Shown here in pieces: positions 25,717 to 35,224 of a DNA stretch of 64,000 nt (positions are counted from its first letter, which is position 1; each line of letters begins with the position of its first letter). A model generated the notes under the pieces. It made no database searches, was not told where the DNA came from, and saw only the letters and a program-made list of their open reading frames with translations. The DNA is from Tabrizicola sp. GTDB lineage: Bacteria > Pseudomonadota > Alphaproteobacteria > Rhodobacterales > Rhodobacteraceae. The position numbers and the translations under genes are program-made. The stretch lies in the NCBI RefSeq assembly GCF_016793705.1, contig NZ_JAEULO010000041.1:1-64000 (forward strand), in the 5' to 3' direction.

Positions 25717-26688
25717 ATGAACGTTTACAAGACTCTCGCGCTTGGCGCGGGACTGGCTGGCTTGTTGCTTTCTGCAGCTTATGCCGAAGGTCTTCAGGGC
25801 AAGGTCATCGGCTTTTCGCAGATCGGATCGGAATCCGGCTGGCGTGCGGCCGAAACCTCCGTGACCAAGGCCGAGGCCGAGGCACGCGGCATCGACCTGA
25901 AATTTGCCGACGCCCAGCAGAAGCAGGAAAACCAGATCAAGGCAATCCGCGGCTTCATCGCGCAAGGCGTGGATGCGATCCTGGTTGCCCCTGTCGTCGC
26001 CACCGGCTGGGAAGAAGTGCTGACCGAAGCCAAGGAGGCCAACATCCCCGTCGTCCTCCTGGACCGCGGCATCGAGGGGCCGGAGGACCTGTATCTCACT
26101 TCGGTCGCTTCCGACCAGGTGAAAGAAGGCCGCGTCGCCGGGGAATGGCTGGTCGGGACCGTCGGCGACAAGACCTGCAACATCGTCGAGCTGCAGGGCA
26201 CCGTCGGCTCCTCGCCTGCGATCAACCGCAAGCAGGGCTTCGAAGAAGGCATCGCGGGCCATGCGAACCTGTCGATCATCCGCAGCCAGACCGGCGACTT
26301 CACCCGGTCCAAGGGCAAGGAGGTCATGGAAGGCTTCATCAAGGCCGAAGACGGCGGCAAGAACATCTGCGCGGTCTATGCCCACAATGACGACATGGCC
26401 GTGGGCGCGATCCAGGCGATCAAGGACGCGGGCCTGAAACCGGGCAGCGACATCCTGGTGGTGTCGATCGACGCGGTGCCGGACATCTTCTCGGCCATGG
26501 TCGCCGGCGAGGCCAACGCCACGGTGGAGCTGACCCCCAACATGGCCGGCCCCGCCTTCGACGCGCTGCAAGCCTATTGGGACGCGGGCACAGCACCCGA
26601 GAAGTTCATCATCACGGAATCGAAGCTCTTCACCTCCGCCGACGATCCGCAGGGTGAATACGACCGCCGCAAAGGCCTTGGCTACTAG
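25717..26688 (+). CDS. ytfQ: Sugar ABC importer periplasmic binding protein (YtfQ-type)
   Basis: This 323-aa preprotein has a signal peptide (MNVYKTLALGAGLAGLLLSA-AYA) and a periplasmic-binding-protein type 1 domain: KVIGFSQIGSESGWRAAETS, DAILVAPVVATGWEEVLTEA and CAVYAHNDDMAVGAIQAIKD follow the galactofuranose-binding YtfQ group. The ATG at 25717 has a strong GGGAGGA site. Gene order binding protein, double ATPase, two permeases matches ytfQ-ytfR-ytfT-yjfF. Ligand in E. coli: galactofuranose/galactose; here a furanose or related sugar is plausible but unproven. Leucine codon use differs from the ATPase/permease genes that follow (see findings). Confidence 0.88.
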   Translation: MNVYKTLALGAGLAGLLLSAAYAEGLQGKVIGFSQIGSESGWRAAETSVTKAEAEARGIDLKFADAQQKQENQIKAIRGFIAQGVDAILVAPVVATGWEEVLTEAKEANIPVVLLDRGIEGPEDLYLTSVASDQVKEGRVAGEWLVGTVGDKTCNIVELQGTVGSSPAINRKQGFEEGIAGHANLSIIRSQTGDFTRSKGKEVMEGFIKAEDGGKNICAVYAHNDDMAVGAIQAIKDAGLKPGSDILVVSIDAVPDIFSAMVAGEANATVELTPNMAGPAFDALQAYWDAGTAPEKFIITESKLFTSADDPQGEYDRRKGLGY

Positions 26689-26709
26689 GTTTCCTCGCCA
26701 GGGCGCCGT

Positions 26710-26735
26710 CGGACGGGGGCACATACCCCCGTCCG
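26710..26735 (+). terminator. Intercistronic stem-loop after ytfQ
   Basis: CGGACGGGGG at 26710-26719 pairs perfectly with CCCCCGTCCG at 26726-26735 around the loop CACATA, beginning 21 bases after the ytfQ stop. A second small hairpin (TCCGCCG/CGGCGGA, 26750-26766) follows. There is no U-run, so an attenuator or RNA-stability element separating the binding-protein message from the rest is likely. Confidence 0.6.
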
Positions 26736-26792
26736 GCGGAATTGCTTTATCCGCCGGTTCGGCGGACAGTTGCGGGGCAGGGGGAAGCCGAC

Positions 26793-28319
26793 ATGACAGT
26801 TGAACAGCCAGTTCTTGAGGCGCGCGGGATCGTCAAGGTCTTCGGCCAGCACCGAGCCCTGGACAAGGTCGACTTTGCCGCCAATGCTGGCGAGGTTCAC
26901 GCTCTTCTCGGCGAAAACGGCGCAGGCAAGTCCACCCTGATCAAGATCCTGACCGGCGCCTACCAGCCCGACGGCGGCGACCTCCTCCTCGACGGCCAGC
27001 CCATCCACCTGCGCGATCCGCTCCACGGCCAGACCTACGGGATCGGTACCGTGTATCAGGAGGTCAACCTCCTCCCCAACCGTTCTGTTTCGGAGAACCT
27101 CTTCCTCGGCCGACAGCCCAGCCGCTTCGGCCTCGTTGACCGCAAGCGGATCGACGCCCAGGCGCGCGACCTGCTCACGCGCTACGGCCTCGACATCGAC
27201 GTCCGCGCCGACCTCTCCGAATATTCCGTTGCCGTCCAGCAAATCGTCGCCATCGCCCGCGCCGTCGAACTCTCCGGCAAGGTCCTCGTCCTCGACGAAC
27301 CCACCGCCAGCCTCGACCGCAACGAGGTTCAGCGCCTGTTCGACGTGGTCCGCGGGCTGAAGGCCAAGGGACTGGCGATCATCTTCATCACCCATTTCCT
27401 CGACCAGGTGTTCGAGTTGGCCGACCGCGTCACCATCCTGCGCAACGGCAAGAAAGTTGCGACCCAGGCGCTCGACACGCTCAACACCACCGATGTCGTT
27501 CGCATGATGCTCGGCAAGGATGTCGCCTTCGAACACCACCCCTCCGCCCTGTCCGGCGCCACCAAGGGCGCGGTCCGCGTCGAATTCCAGCAGATCGGCC
27601 GCAAGGGCATGGCCCCCTTCGACCTTGCCGTCCACGAAGGCGAGGTCGTCGGCGTCGCGGGTCTCCTCGGCTCCGGCCGGACCGAGGTTGCCCGCCTGAT
27701 GTTCGGCGTCGACACCAGCGACGGTGGGCAGGTCCGCGTCGACGGCCAGCCCGTCACCATCCGCAACCCCGCCCAGGCCGTCGCCGCCGGTTTCGGCTTC
27801 TGCCCCGAGGACCGCAAGATCGACGGCATCTTCGGCGACCTTTCCGTCCGCGAGAACATCATCATCGCCCTGCAAGCCAAGCTCGGCTGGTTCCGCGCCC
27901 TGAACCGCGACGACCAGATCGAACTCGCTGGCCGCTATGCCGAGGCGCTGGACATCCGCGCCGCCGACCATGACATGCCGGTCAAGCTTCTCTCCGGCGG
28001 CAACCAGCAGAAGGTCATCCTCGCCCGCTGGCTGGCCATCGACCCGACCTTCCTGATCCTGGACGAACCCACCCGCGGCATCGACGTCGGCGCCCATGCC
28101 GAGATCGTCCGCACCATCAACCGCCTGCGCGAGGAGGGCCTAGCCCTCTTCGTCATCTCCTCCGAACTCGACGAGGTGGTGGCCTATTCCAACCGCATCG
28201 TTGTCATGCGCGACCGCGAGATGGTGGCCGAGCTTGACGGCGACACCATCGCCCCCGACGCCATCGTCCGAGCCATCGCCGGAACCGCGCCCGGAAAGCC
28301 CCAGGAGGCCCGCCCGTGA
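26793..28319 (+). CDS. ytfR: Sugar ABC importer double ATPase (YtfR/RbsA-type)
   Basis: This 508-aa fused ATPase has two nucleotide-binding domains. The first has an intact Walker A (GENGAGKST, about residue 39) and Walker B VLDEPTASLD. The second has the usual degenerate Walker A of this family (GLLGSGRTE) with LSGGNQQKV and LILDEPTRGIDVG intact. The ATG at 26793 is preceded by GGGGGAAG; the longer frame from 26742 has no site. The stop overlaps the next GTG start (GTGA). The gene uses many CTC leucine codons, unlike most genes in the window. Confidence 0.92.
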   Translation: MTVEQPVLEARGIVKVFGQHRALDKVDFAANAGEVHALLGENGAGKSTLIKILTGAYQPDGGDLLLDGQPIHLRDPLHGQTYGIGTVYQEVNLLPNRSVSENLFLGRQPSRFGLVDRKRIDAQARDLLTRYGLDIDVRADLSEYSVAVQQIVAIARAVELSGKVLVLDEPTASLDRNEVQRLFDVVRGLKAKGLAIIFITHFLDQVFELADRVTILRNGKKVATQALDTLNTTDVVRMMLGKDVAFEHHPSALSGATKGAVRVEFQQIGRKGMAPFDLAVHEGEVVGVAGLLGSGRTEVARLMFGVDTSDGGQVRVDGQPVTIRNPAQAVAAGFGFCPEDRKIDGIFGDLSVRENIIIALQAKLGWFRALNRDDQIELAGRYAEALDIRAADHDMPVKLLSGGNQQKVILARWLAIDPTFLILDEPTRGIDVGAHAEIVRTINRLREEGLALFVISSELDEVVAYSNRIVVMRDREMVAELDGDTIAPDAIVRAIAGTAPGKPQEARP

Positions 28320-29356
28320 CCCGCCCGACCGTGGACCTTCGCCCGACCACCCAGCCCCCCATGCCCCGCGCGCGGCCCATCGCCAGCTTCTTCACCCGAC
28401 CGCAGGTCATCGCCCTTGCCGCCGTGCTGCTCGTCAACTGGCTCCTCTTCCCCGGCTTCTTCACTATCACCTGGCAGGACGGCCGCTTCTTCGGCAGCCT
28501 GATCGACGTGCTGAACCGCGGCGCGCCGGTCGCCATCCTTGCGATCGGCATGACCATGGTCATCGCCACCAAGGGCGTCGATCTTTCCGTCGGCGCCGTC
28601 ATGGCGATCAGCGGCGCCACCGCCGCAACTCTCGTCACATCCGGTGTCCCGGCCCCCGTCGCTGTTTTCGCCGCGCTGGGAACGGGCCTCCTCTGCGGCC
28701 TCTGGAACGGCATCCTCGTCACCGTGCTGGAAATCCAGCCGATCATCGCCACCCTCGTCCTGATGGTCGCCGGGCGCGGTCTCGCCCAGCTGATCACCGA
28801 GGGCTACATCGTCACCTTCTCCGATCCCCTGCTGATCTTCATCGGCACCGGCTCCTTCCTCGGCTTCCCCATGCCCGTGGTCATCGCCGCCCTCCTGATG
28901 ATCCTCGCCACCCTGATCGTCCGCCGCACCGCGCTTGGCCTTCTGATCGAGGCGGTCGGCGTCAACCGCTCTGCCGCCCGCTTTGCCGGACTCTCCGCCG
29001 GGGCGCTGCTCCTGATCGTCTACACCTTCGCGGGCTTCTGCGCCGCGATCTCCGGCCTGATCGTGGCGGGTGACATCCGTGGTGCCGACGCCAACAACGC
29101 GGGCCTCTGGCTGGAGCTTGACGCGATCCTCGCCGTCGTCATCGGCGGCACTTCCCTGATGGGCGGGCGTTTCTCCATCCCCATGGCCGTCCTCGGCGCG
29201 ATGATCATCCAGGCGATGAATACCGGCATCCTGATCTCGGGCTTCTCCCCCGAGTTCAATCTGGTCGTCAAATCCGCCGTGATCATCGTCATCCTCGTCC
29301 TGCAATCCCCCATCTCCGCCCGCCTCTTCCGCCGCCTGCCCGGAGCGCAAAAATGA
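28316..29356 (+). CDS. ytfT: Sugar ABC importer permease (YtfT-type)
   Basis: This 346-aa permease of the BPD_transp_2 (RbsC-like) family has about nine hydrophobic segments. The motif GMTMVIATKGVDLSVGAVMA and the C-terminal AVVIGGTSLMGGRFSIPMAV are hallmarks. It starts with GTG overlapping the ytfR stop and ends in an ATGA overlap with the second permease gene. It forms the membrane channel as a heterodimer with the next product. Confidence 0.9.
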   Translation: MTRPTVDLRPTTQPPMPRARPIASFFTRPQVIALAAVLLVNWLLFPGFFTITWQDGRFFGSLIDVLNRGAPVAILAIGMTMVIATKGVDLSVGAVMAISGATAATLVTSGVPAPVAVFAALGTGLLCGLWNGILVTVLEIQPIIATLVLMVAGRGLAQLITEGYIVTFSDPLLIFIGTGSFLGFPMPVVIAALLMILATLIVRRTALGLLIEAVGVNRSAARFAGLSAGALLLIVYTFAGFCAAISGLIVAGDIRGADANNAGLWLELDAILAVVIGGTSLMGGRFSIPMAVLGAMIIQAMNTGILISGFSPEFNLVVKSAVIIVILVLQSPISARLFRRLPGAQK

Positions 29357-30312
29357 CCCGCAGCCTGCGCCCGCTTCTGGCGACGACCCTGATCTTCCTC
29401 TTCGCCTACATGCTTGCGGTGTCGCAGCAGCCCGCGATGCTCTCGACCCGCGTCCTCGGCAATTTCCTGACCGACAACGCCTTCCTCGGCATCGCCGCCG
29501 TGGGCATGACCTTCGTCATCCTCTCCGGCGGGATCGACCTGTCGGTCGGAGCCGTCATCGGCTTCACCACCGTCCTGATCGCCGTGCTGATCATGTGGCT
29601 GAACCTGCACCCGCTCATCGCCTTCGCCGTCGCTCTGATCGTCGCCACCGCCTTCGGGGCGGTCATGGGGGCCGCGATCCACTACCTTCGCGTTCCCAGT
29701 TTCATCGTTACCCTCGCTGGCATGTTCCTTGCCCGGGGCGGCGCTTCCGTCCTCTCGCCCGACTCTATCGGCATCGAGCATCCGTTCTTCACCGCCGTCC
29801 AGAAAAGCTACATCCTCCTTCCCGGTGGCGGTCGCCTGACCGTTGTCGGAATGATCATGCTCGCCGTCTTCGCCGTGGCGATCCTCCTTGCCCACCGCAC
29901 CCGCTTCGGCTCCAACGTCTACGCGCTGGGCGGATCCGAAACCTCCGCTGCCCTGATGGGTGTCCCCGTCGCCCGCACCACGATCACGATCTACGCGCTC
30001 TCCAGCTTCCTCGCGGGTCTCGCCGGGGTGGTCTTCTCGCTCTACACCTCCGCCGGATATTCGCTGAACGCCCTCGGCGTGGAGCTTGACGCCATCGCCG
30101 CCGTCGTCATCGGCGGCACGCTCCTGACCGGCGGCTACGGCTTCGTCGCGGGCACTTTCATCGGCGTGATGCTGCAGGGATTGGTGCAAACCTACATCGT
30201 CTTCGACGGCACGCTCTCAAGCTGGTGGACCAAGATTGTCGTCGGCGTGCTTTTGTTTATGTTCATCGTGCTGCAACGGCTGGTCTTCCGGGCCGGACCA
30301 CGACGAACCTAA
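29353..30312 (+). CDS. yjfF: Sugar ABC importer permease (YjfF-type)
   Basis: This 319-aa RbsC-family permease has GMTFVILSGGIDLSVGAVIG, LRVPSFIVTLAGMFLARGGA and AVVIGGTLLTGGYGFVAGTF as landmarks. It overlaps ytfT by 4 bases. The length and the paired-permease arrangement match YjfF, the partner of YtfT. The TAA is followed after 18 bases by a GntR regulator gene on the same strand, probably in the same transcript. Confidence 0.9.
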   Translation: MTRSLRPLLATTLIFLFAYMLAVSQQPAMLSTRVLGNFLTDNAFLGIAAVGMTFVILSGGIDLSVGAVIGFTTVLIAVLIMWLNLHPLIAFAVALIVATAFGAVMGAAIHYLRVPSFIVTLAGMFLARGGASVLSPDSIGIEHPFFTAVQKSYILLPGGGRLTVVGMIMLAVFAVAILLAHRTRFGSNVYALGGSETSAALMGVPVARTTITIYALSSFLAGLAGVVFSLYTSAGYSLNALGVELDAIAAVVIGGTLLTGGYGFVAGTFIGVMLQGLVQTYIVFDGTLSSWWTKIVVGVLLFMFIVLQRLVFRAGPRRT

Positions 30313-30330
30313 GGGACCTGGACCGATAAG

Positions 30331-31050
30331 ATGAGCGAACCCGGGAGCCTGATCCGAACGCTCTCCGGGCGGCCAGCGGCGCGGAACTACCATTCCTACG
30401 TCATCAACGAGGTCGGCCGCGCCATCGTCTCCGGTGACATGCCCGTCGGCTCCAGCCTGCCCGGCGATGCCGAGATGATGGACCGCTTCGGCGTCTCCCG
30501 CACCGTCTTGCGCGAGGCGCTGAAGACGCTGGAAGCGAAGGGCCTCGTCGAGGCTCGCGCCAAGGTCGGCACCCGCGTCCTGCCGCAATCGCGCTGGAAC
30601 CTCTTCGACCGGCAGATCCTCGCCTGGAAACTGGAAAGCGGCCCCTCGCCCGCCTTCCTCGCCTCGTTCCAGATCATCCGCGAAAGCCTGGAGGTTCAGG
30701 CCGCGCGGTTGGCCGCCCGGCACCGCGAGGCCGAGCATGTCCGCTTGCTGAACTACTGGCTGAACCAGCGCGCCGTGATGTCCCTCCAGCCCGAGCCCTT
30801 TGCTATGGCCGAATTCGAAATCCACCGCGTCGTGGCCGAGGCCTCCGGCAACCCGTTCCTGCGCGCTGCCTCGGCCATCCTTGAATTCGGCGTTGCCGTC
30901 AGTGTCCTTGCGCAACTCGGCGACGACCGTTCCGCTCCGCCCGAGGGCCTCGCCGAACCCCGCGCCGCGGCCTATGAGGCCCTGATCCGGGCAATCGAGC
31001 GAGGGGACGAAGATACCGCCGCCACCTGTATGGCCGCCCTCACGCGTTAG
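30331..31050 (+). CDS. GntR-family (FadR/FCD-type) regulator
   Basis: This 239-aa protein has an N-terminal winged helix (VINEVGRAIVSGDMPVGSSL, RFGVSRTVLREALKTLEAKG) and an FCD domain in which the Asp/His metal-site pattern is partly altered (MAEFEIHRVVAEASGNPFLR keeps the Glu/His). It is the last gene of the sugar importer operon and its likely local repressor, relieved by a sugar acid or sugar phosphate. The ribosome binding site is weak (GGACC). Confidence 0.87.
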   Translation: MSEPGSLIRTLSGRPAARNYHSYVINEVGRAIVSGDMPVGSSLPGDAEMMDRFGVSRTVLREALKTLEAKGLVEARAKVGTRVLPQSRWNLFDRQILAWKLESGPSPAFLASFQIIRESLEVQAARLAARHREAEHVRLLNYWLNQRAVMSLQPEPFAMAEFEIHRVVAEASGNPFLRAASAILEFGVAVSVLAQLGDDRSAPPEGLAEPRAAAYEALIRAIERGDEDTAATCMAALTR

Positions 31051-31216
31051 GCAGGCAGCCCTAACAAATTCCTACTAAAAGCGCGTAACTCATTGACTTC
31101 ATGTAATTCTGAAACCTGTCCACACGCGGGCACTCGCTTGGGCATCCGGTGGCGTCAAGCCAAGCGGCGGCCGCCGCTCGGGCAAATCGGCACCCCGAAC
31201 GATCTGCGGGGTCCTT

Positions 31217-32293
31217 CTAAGGGCTTCTCAGGGGCACAGGACCCGCTTCCAGGGAAAAGACGGGCACAAAGCTCGCCGGGGCGAGCGATCCTTCGATCAC
31301 GTCGTTTCCGGCAGTGACGGGCGTCACAGTCCAGATGCGCGGTCCAGCGTGGCGGGTGCTCAAGCGGTCTTCCAGTGCGCGGACGGCCATCTCGATGGAG
31401 AGCCGCCCCTGAAGCACTGGCGAATCGGTCGGTGCGGCGAGAATCCGGCCGCGGACCACGCCACGGTACACGGCGTGGCTGAGATAGGTCGAGACCACCT
31501 CGACCTCGCTTTCAAGACCCCTGGCCCGCAGGATCGGAACGGCCGCCTCGGCCATCGGGCCGCTGCCGACCAGATAGTCGATATCGGGCATCGCATCGAG
31601 AACTTCTTCGACCAGAAGGACCTGTTCCTCGGTCCCGGTGTCGCCGAAGCGGGTCATCACGATCTGGGCGGAACTGTCAGCCAAGGCGGCACGGAAACCT
31701 GCCTCGACGAAGCTGACCCAGCCCGCGCCCTGCGGGCCGGGGAACCAGGCGACGGTCACGGGCGGGCTGCCCCTGGGATGGCGCTGCGCCAGGAAGCGCC
31801 CGGCGGCGGCGCCCATCTCGGTCCAGGGGACGCTGGCTTTGGCGGTGATGCCACTGTCATCGATATCGTTCACCGCGGCGATCACTGGCTTCAGTCGCGC
31901 AATCCGCTCCACCTCTGCCGTCAGCCCCGCGTAAGAGACCGTGCCCACGATCACTGCGTCGAATTCTTCGCTGGCACAGCCCTTCAGTTGCTCGATCTGC
32001 CGCGCAAGGTTGGGGTAGCCCCCGGCCTCGAACACGTCGAATGCGACACCCAGACGGCGGGCCTCCTCGACCATGCCGTAGTTGACCGACAGCCAGTAGG
32101 CGTCCTTCAAGTGAGGGTAAAGCACGCAGAACCGCCAGGGCTTTGCCGCGTGATCCAGCGGCGTGTAGTCGATCGGCACCGCTGGACTCGCATCGTCGAA
32201 CGGAACAGAGCGCGCTTCGAGCTTCCAGATTTCGGCCGCGGCGCCGCCGGCGAGCCCCAGGGCCAGGATCGCCGACATGAAGGCGATGCGCAT
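31217..32293 (-). CDS. torT: TorT-type periplasmic TMAO-binding sensor protein
   Basis: This 358-aa preprotein has a signal peptide (MRIAFMSAILALGLAGGAAA). Its periplasmic-binding fold matches TorT: WRFCVLYPHLKDAYWLSVNY, EEARRLGVAFDVFEAGGYPN and QIEQLKGCASEEFDAVIVGT. TorT binds trimethylamine N-oxide and signals to the sensor TorS. The start was set at ATG 32293 with GGGGGAG upstream; the much longer open frame reaching 33394 is antisense to torS. It is divergent from torS with a 66-base gap, so the two share a promoter region. No TMAO reductase genes (torCAD) occur nearby. Confidence 0.85.
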   Translation of the reverse strand: MRIAFMSAILALGLAGGAAAEIWKLEARSVPFDDASPAVPIDYTPLDHAAKPWRFCVLYPHLKDAYWLSVNYGMVEEARRLGVAFDVFEAGGYPNLARQIEQLKGCASEEFDAVIVGTVSYAGLTAEVERIARLKPVIAAVNDIDDSGITAKASVPWTEMGAAAGRFLAQRHPRGSPPVTVAWFPGPQGAGWVSFVEAGFRAALADSSAQIVMTRFGDTGTEEQVLLVEEVLDAMPDIDYLVGSGPMAEAAVPILRARGLESEVEVVSTYLSHAVYRGVVRGRILAAPTDSPVLQGRLSIEMAVRALEDRLSTRHAGPRIWTVTPVTAGNDVIEGSLAPASFVPVFSLEAGPVPLRSP

Positions 32294-32359
32294 CCACTCT
32301 CCCCCTTTGCGGATTCGGTGATAGCCTGACCGGCATCCTGTGGCATCCGGGGGAGAGCC

Positions 32360-35224
32360 TTGCGGAACTTCGGCTACAAGTCGAGTCTCGGCGGACGCCT
32401 GCTGATGGCCATCGTGCTGATCGCGGGCTTTCCGGCAGCGACCGGGATTCTGGGCTGGTTCGAGCTGAAGGATGTGGCCGCCAACCAGTCCCGCGTTGTG
32501 ACCGAGGCGATCCCGGCGATTTCCGAAGTGCGGGGCGTGGCCGAGGAGACGAGCCGCGTGGTCGCGGTCGCGCCCGAACTGGCGGCGGTGACGGAAGAAG
32601 CGCAGCGGGCCGAGCGGGCGGCCTTCCTGTTTGACCAGGCGAACGCGCTCAGGGCCCGGCTTCTGCGGCAGGAAGGCCTGCCCGACGATGCGCTGGCCAA
32701 TGCGCTGGCGGCCGAGGCCGGACTGCGGCAGGCGCTGACCGCCATCGACCGGCTGGTCCGGCAGCGGATCAGCCTGATCGCCCGGCGCGATGTGCAGCTC
32801 CAGGATGGCCTTGCCGCCGCCGTCGAGCTGACCGAGATCGCCGACACGCTGGTCGCCAATGCCGAGATGGGGGCCTCGGCCGTGATCTCCAGCCTTTACG
32901 GCATGGACGGGACGGATGCGACGGACCCCGAAACGCGGCTGGACACGCTGGACAAGCTGATCGAGGTCGACCTCTTCCAGATGGGGCTGATGTTCGAGCT
33001 GCGGTCGCATGCCTCCGAAGTCGGGCTTCTGCTGAACCGGGTGGCAGGAGTGCAGTCGCAGCCCGAGTTGCAATCGCTGCGCGACGAGTTGGAGGCGCGG
33101 GTCAAGGTGATCGCCCGGCGGCTCGCATCTGTGCAGGACCCGCGGCGGGCAGAGCGTGTGCGCGTCCTTTTGCGGGTGATCGGAGCAGCACCCGCTTCTC
33201 CCCCGGAGACGGCGGCCCTGTTCGAGAACGCGGCCCAGGTGCTGGCCGTGACCGGCCGGATCGCCGAGGCCGAGACCGAATTGCGCGAGGCGGCGCTGGA
33301 GCTGGAGTCGGCAGCGGCGGTTCTGGCGGACCGGATCGAGGACAATGCGGTCACGGCGGGCCAGTCGGCGCAGGCTGCCATCCTCGCGACGCAAAGCCTT
33401 TACGCCTTTTCGACCATGTTGGCGCTGGTGCTGTCATCGGCGGTGCTGTGGTTCTATGTCCGGGGCAACCTGATCCGGCGGCTGGATGCGCTGTCGGGGC
33501 GGATGACCGGTCTGGCCGAGGGCGAACCGGGCGAGGAAATCCGGCGCTCGGGCACCGACGAGATCGCCGGGATGGAGGGAGCGGTCGAAGTCTTCCGCCA
33601 GCAGGCCATCGCCAACCGCGAACTGGCGGCCGAGCGCGAGCGGCACCTGGAAGAGCTGCGCCGCCACCGTAGCGAGTTGCAGCAACTGGTGGACGAACAG
33701 ACCGAGGCCCTGCGGGGCGAGGTGGCGGCGCACGACGCGGCCCGCGACCGGGCCGAGGCGGCCGACCAGGCGAAGTCGGAATTCCTGGCGATGATGAGCC
33801 ATGAAATCCGCACCCCGATGAACGGTGTCCTGGGCATGTTGCGGAACCTGCCGAAGGACGGCCTGACGCGGGAGCAGGTGGCGCGGCTGGATGCGGCGCT
33901 GGCCTCGGGCAAGGGACTGATGGGCCTGCTGAACGGCATCCTCGACTACTCCAAGCTGGAACAGGGCCAGACAGCCGAAGAGATCGTGGATTTCGATCTG
34001 GCCGAGGCGCTGGCCGATATCGTGCGGCTGATGGAGCCGATGGCCGAGGAAAAGGGGTTGCGGCTGGTGACGCGCCTGCCCGAAGCGCCGCTGCCGCCCT
34101 TGAAAGGCGATATGGGCAAGCTGCGGCAGATCCTGTTCAACCTTGTCTCGAATGCGGTGAAGTTTACCGATCAGGGTGAAGTGCGGATCGCGGTCGCCCT
34201 GCTTGGCCCGCCGGATGCCGACCCGCTGCCCCTGCACTTTTCGGTCAGCGACACCGGCCCGGGGATCGCGTCGGCCGCGCTGGAGCGGATCTTCGATGCT
34301 TTCCAGCAAGAGGACCCGCAGACCGCGCGGACGCATGGCGGGACGGGCCTGGGCCTGACGATCAGCCGCCGTCTGGCCGAGCTGATGGGGGGCACGCTGA
34401 GCGTAGCCAGCCAGCGCGGGCAGGGGGCGACCTTCACGCTGCGGCTGCCTTTTGCCCGTGGCGCGGCTTTGCCTGTGGACGGGTCGCAACCGGTGCCGGA
34501 CCTGCCACCCCTGTCCGTCCTGGTGGTTGAGGATCACCCGGTCAATCAGGAGGTCGCGTCGGGGTTTCTGGCCGGCCTCGGCCACCGGGCCACGATCGCC
34601 GCGACGGGCGAGGCCGCGCTGGACCTGCTGGGCAGCCAGACCTTCGACGCTGTGCTGATGGACGTAAGCCTGCCCGGCATTTCGGGGATCGAGACGACGC
34701 GGCGGTTGCGCGGTCTGCCAGGGCTCGCGCATCTGCCGGTGATCGGCGTTTCGGCCCATGCCCAGCCCAGGGATCGCGACGCCTGCCTTGCCGCCGGAAT
34801 GGATGCCGTCGTCGCCAAGCCCCTGACCCCTGAGGCGCTGGCCGAGACACTGGCGCGGCTTTCCGGCGCCGGGATCGCCCCGGCGGTGCGTGAGACGCTG
34901 GCCGATCTTGGTGCTGCGCGGACGCGCGATCTCTTGCGCCTGATGCTCGACCGGCTGAAGCCCGAGGTGCGGGCGCTGGCCGGGGCCTTGCAGGCGGGCA
35001 AAACCGCGGAAGTCGACCGCCGCGCGCACCAGTTGAAGGGCGCGGTCGGCAACTTTGCGCTCCCGGACCTGGTGGCGATCCTTGCGGCGCTGACCCGCCG
35101 TGACGCCGCGCCGGGACCCGAGGCCGTGGCGCCGCTTCTGGCGGCCGCAGTCTTGGCCGAGCGTGACCTGACCCGCTCGCTTCGGGCGCTGGACGAGGCC
35201 GCCATCAGGACAGCGGCGCAGTGA
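32360..35224 (+). CDS. torS: TorS-type hybrid sensor histidine kinase
   Basis: This 954-aa hybrid kinase has an N-terminal membrane helix (about 12-32), a long helical periplasmic sensor, a second helix (about 350-372, FSTMLALVLSSAVLWFYVRG), HAMP, a coiled coil, HisKA with His481 (MMSHEIRTPMNG), an HATPase domain (DTGPGI, GTGLGL), a receiver with Asp768 (VLMDVSLPG) and an HPt domain with His890 (RRAHQLKGAVGNF). This is the TorS phosphorelay layout. The start is TTG 32360, eight bases or fewer after GGGGGAGA; no in-frame ATG fits better. It is convergent with torR, and their coding regions overlap by 20 bases (35205-35224). Confidence 0.88.
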   Translation: MRNFGYKSSLGGRLLMAIVLIAGFPAATGILGWFELKDVAANQSRVVTEAIPAISEVRGVAEETSRVVAVAPELAAVTEEAQRAERAAFLFDQANALRARLLRQEGLPDDALANALAAEAGLRQALTAIDRLVRQRISLIARRDVQLQDGLAAAVELTEIADTLVANAEMGASAVISSLYGMDGTDATDPETRLDTLDKLIEVDLFQMGLMFELRSHASEVGLLLNRVAGVQSQPELQSLRDELEARVKVIARRLASVQDPRRAERVRVLLRVIGAAPASPPETAALFENAAQVLAVTGRIAEAETELREAALELESAAAVLADRIEDNAVTAGQSAQAAILATQSLYAFSTMLALVLSSAVLWFYVRGNLIRRLDALSGRMTGLAEGEPGEEIRRSGTDEIAGMEGAVEVFRQQAIANRELAAERERHLEELRRHRSELQQLVDEQTEALRGEVAAHDAARDRAEAADQAKSEFLAMMSHEIRTPMNGVLGMLRNLPKDGLTREQVARLDAALASGKGLMGLLNGILDYSKLEQGQTAEEIVDFDLAEALADIVRLMEPMAEEKGLRLVTRLPEAPLPPLKGDMGKLRQILFNLVSNAVKFTDQGEVRIAVALLGPPDADPLPLHFSVSDTGPGIASAALERIFDAFQQEDPQTARTHGGTGLGLTISRRLAELMGGTLSVASQRGQGATFTLRLPFARGAALPVDGSQPVPDLPPLSVLVVEDHPVNQEVASGFLAGLGHRATIAATGEAALDLLGSQTFDAVLMDVSLPGISGIETTRRLRGLPGLAHLPVIGVSAHAQPRDRDACLAAGMDAVVAKPLTPEALAETLARLSGAGIAPAVRETLADLGAARTRDLLRLMLDRLKPEVRALAGALQAGKTAEVDRRAHQLKGAVGNFALPDLVAILAALTRRDAAPGPEAVAPLLAAAVLAERDLTRSLRALDEAAIRTAAQ

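Noticed and set aside
26685-28097. Minus-strand frame of 470 codons opposite the double ATPase gene
   Set aside because: Asp/Glu/Gly-rich antisense product of a gene with all ABC motifs on the plus strand; no ribosome binding site or homology.
31051-31216. Possible tRNA or attachment site in the gap before torT
   Set aside because: No cloverleaf-compatible arms or direct repeat pair could be found on inspection.
31217-33394. A 725-codon frame on the minus strand as one fused TorT protein
   Set aside because: Only the C-terminal 358 codons match TorT and carry a signal peptide preceded by GGGGGAG; the upstream half is antisense to torS.
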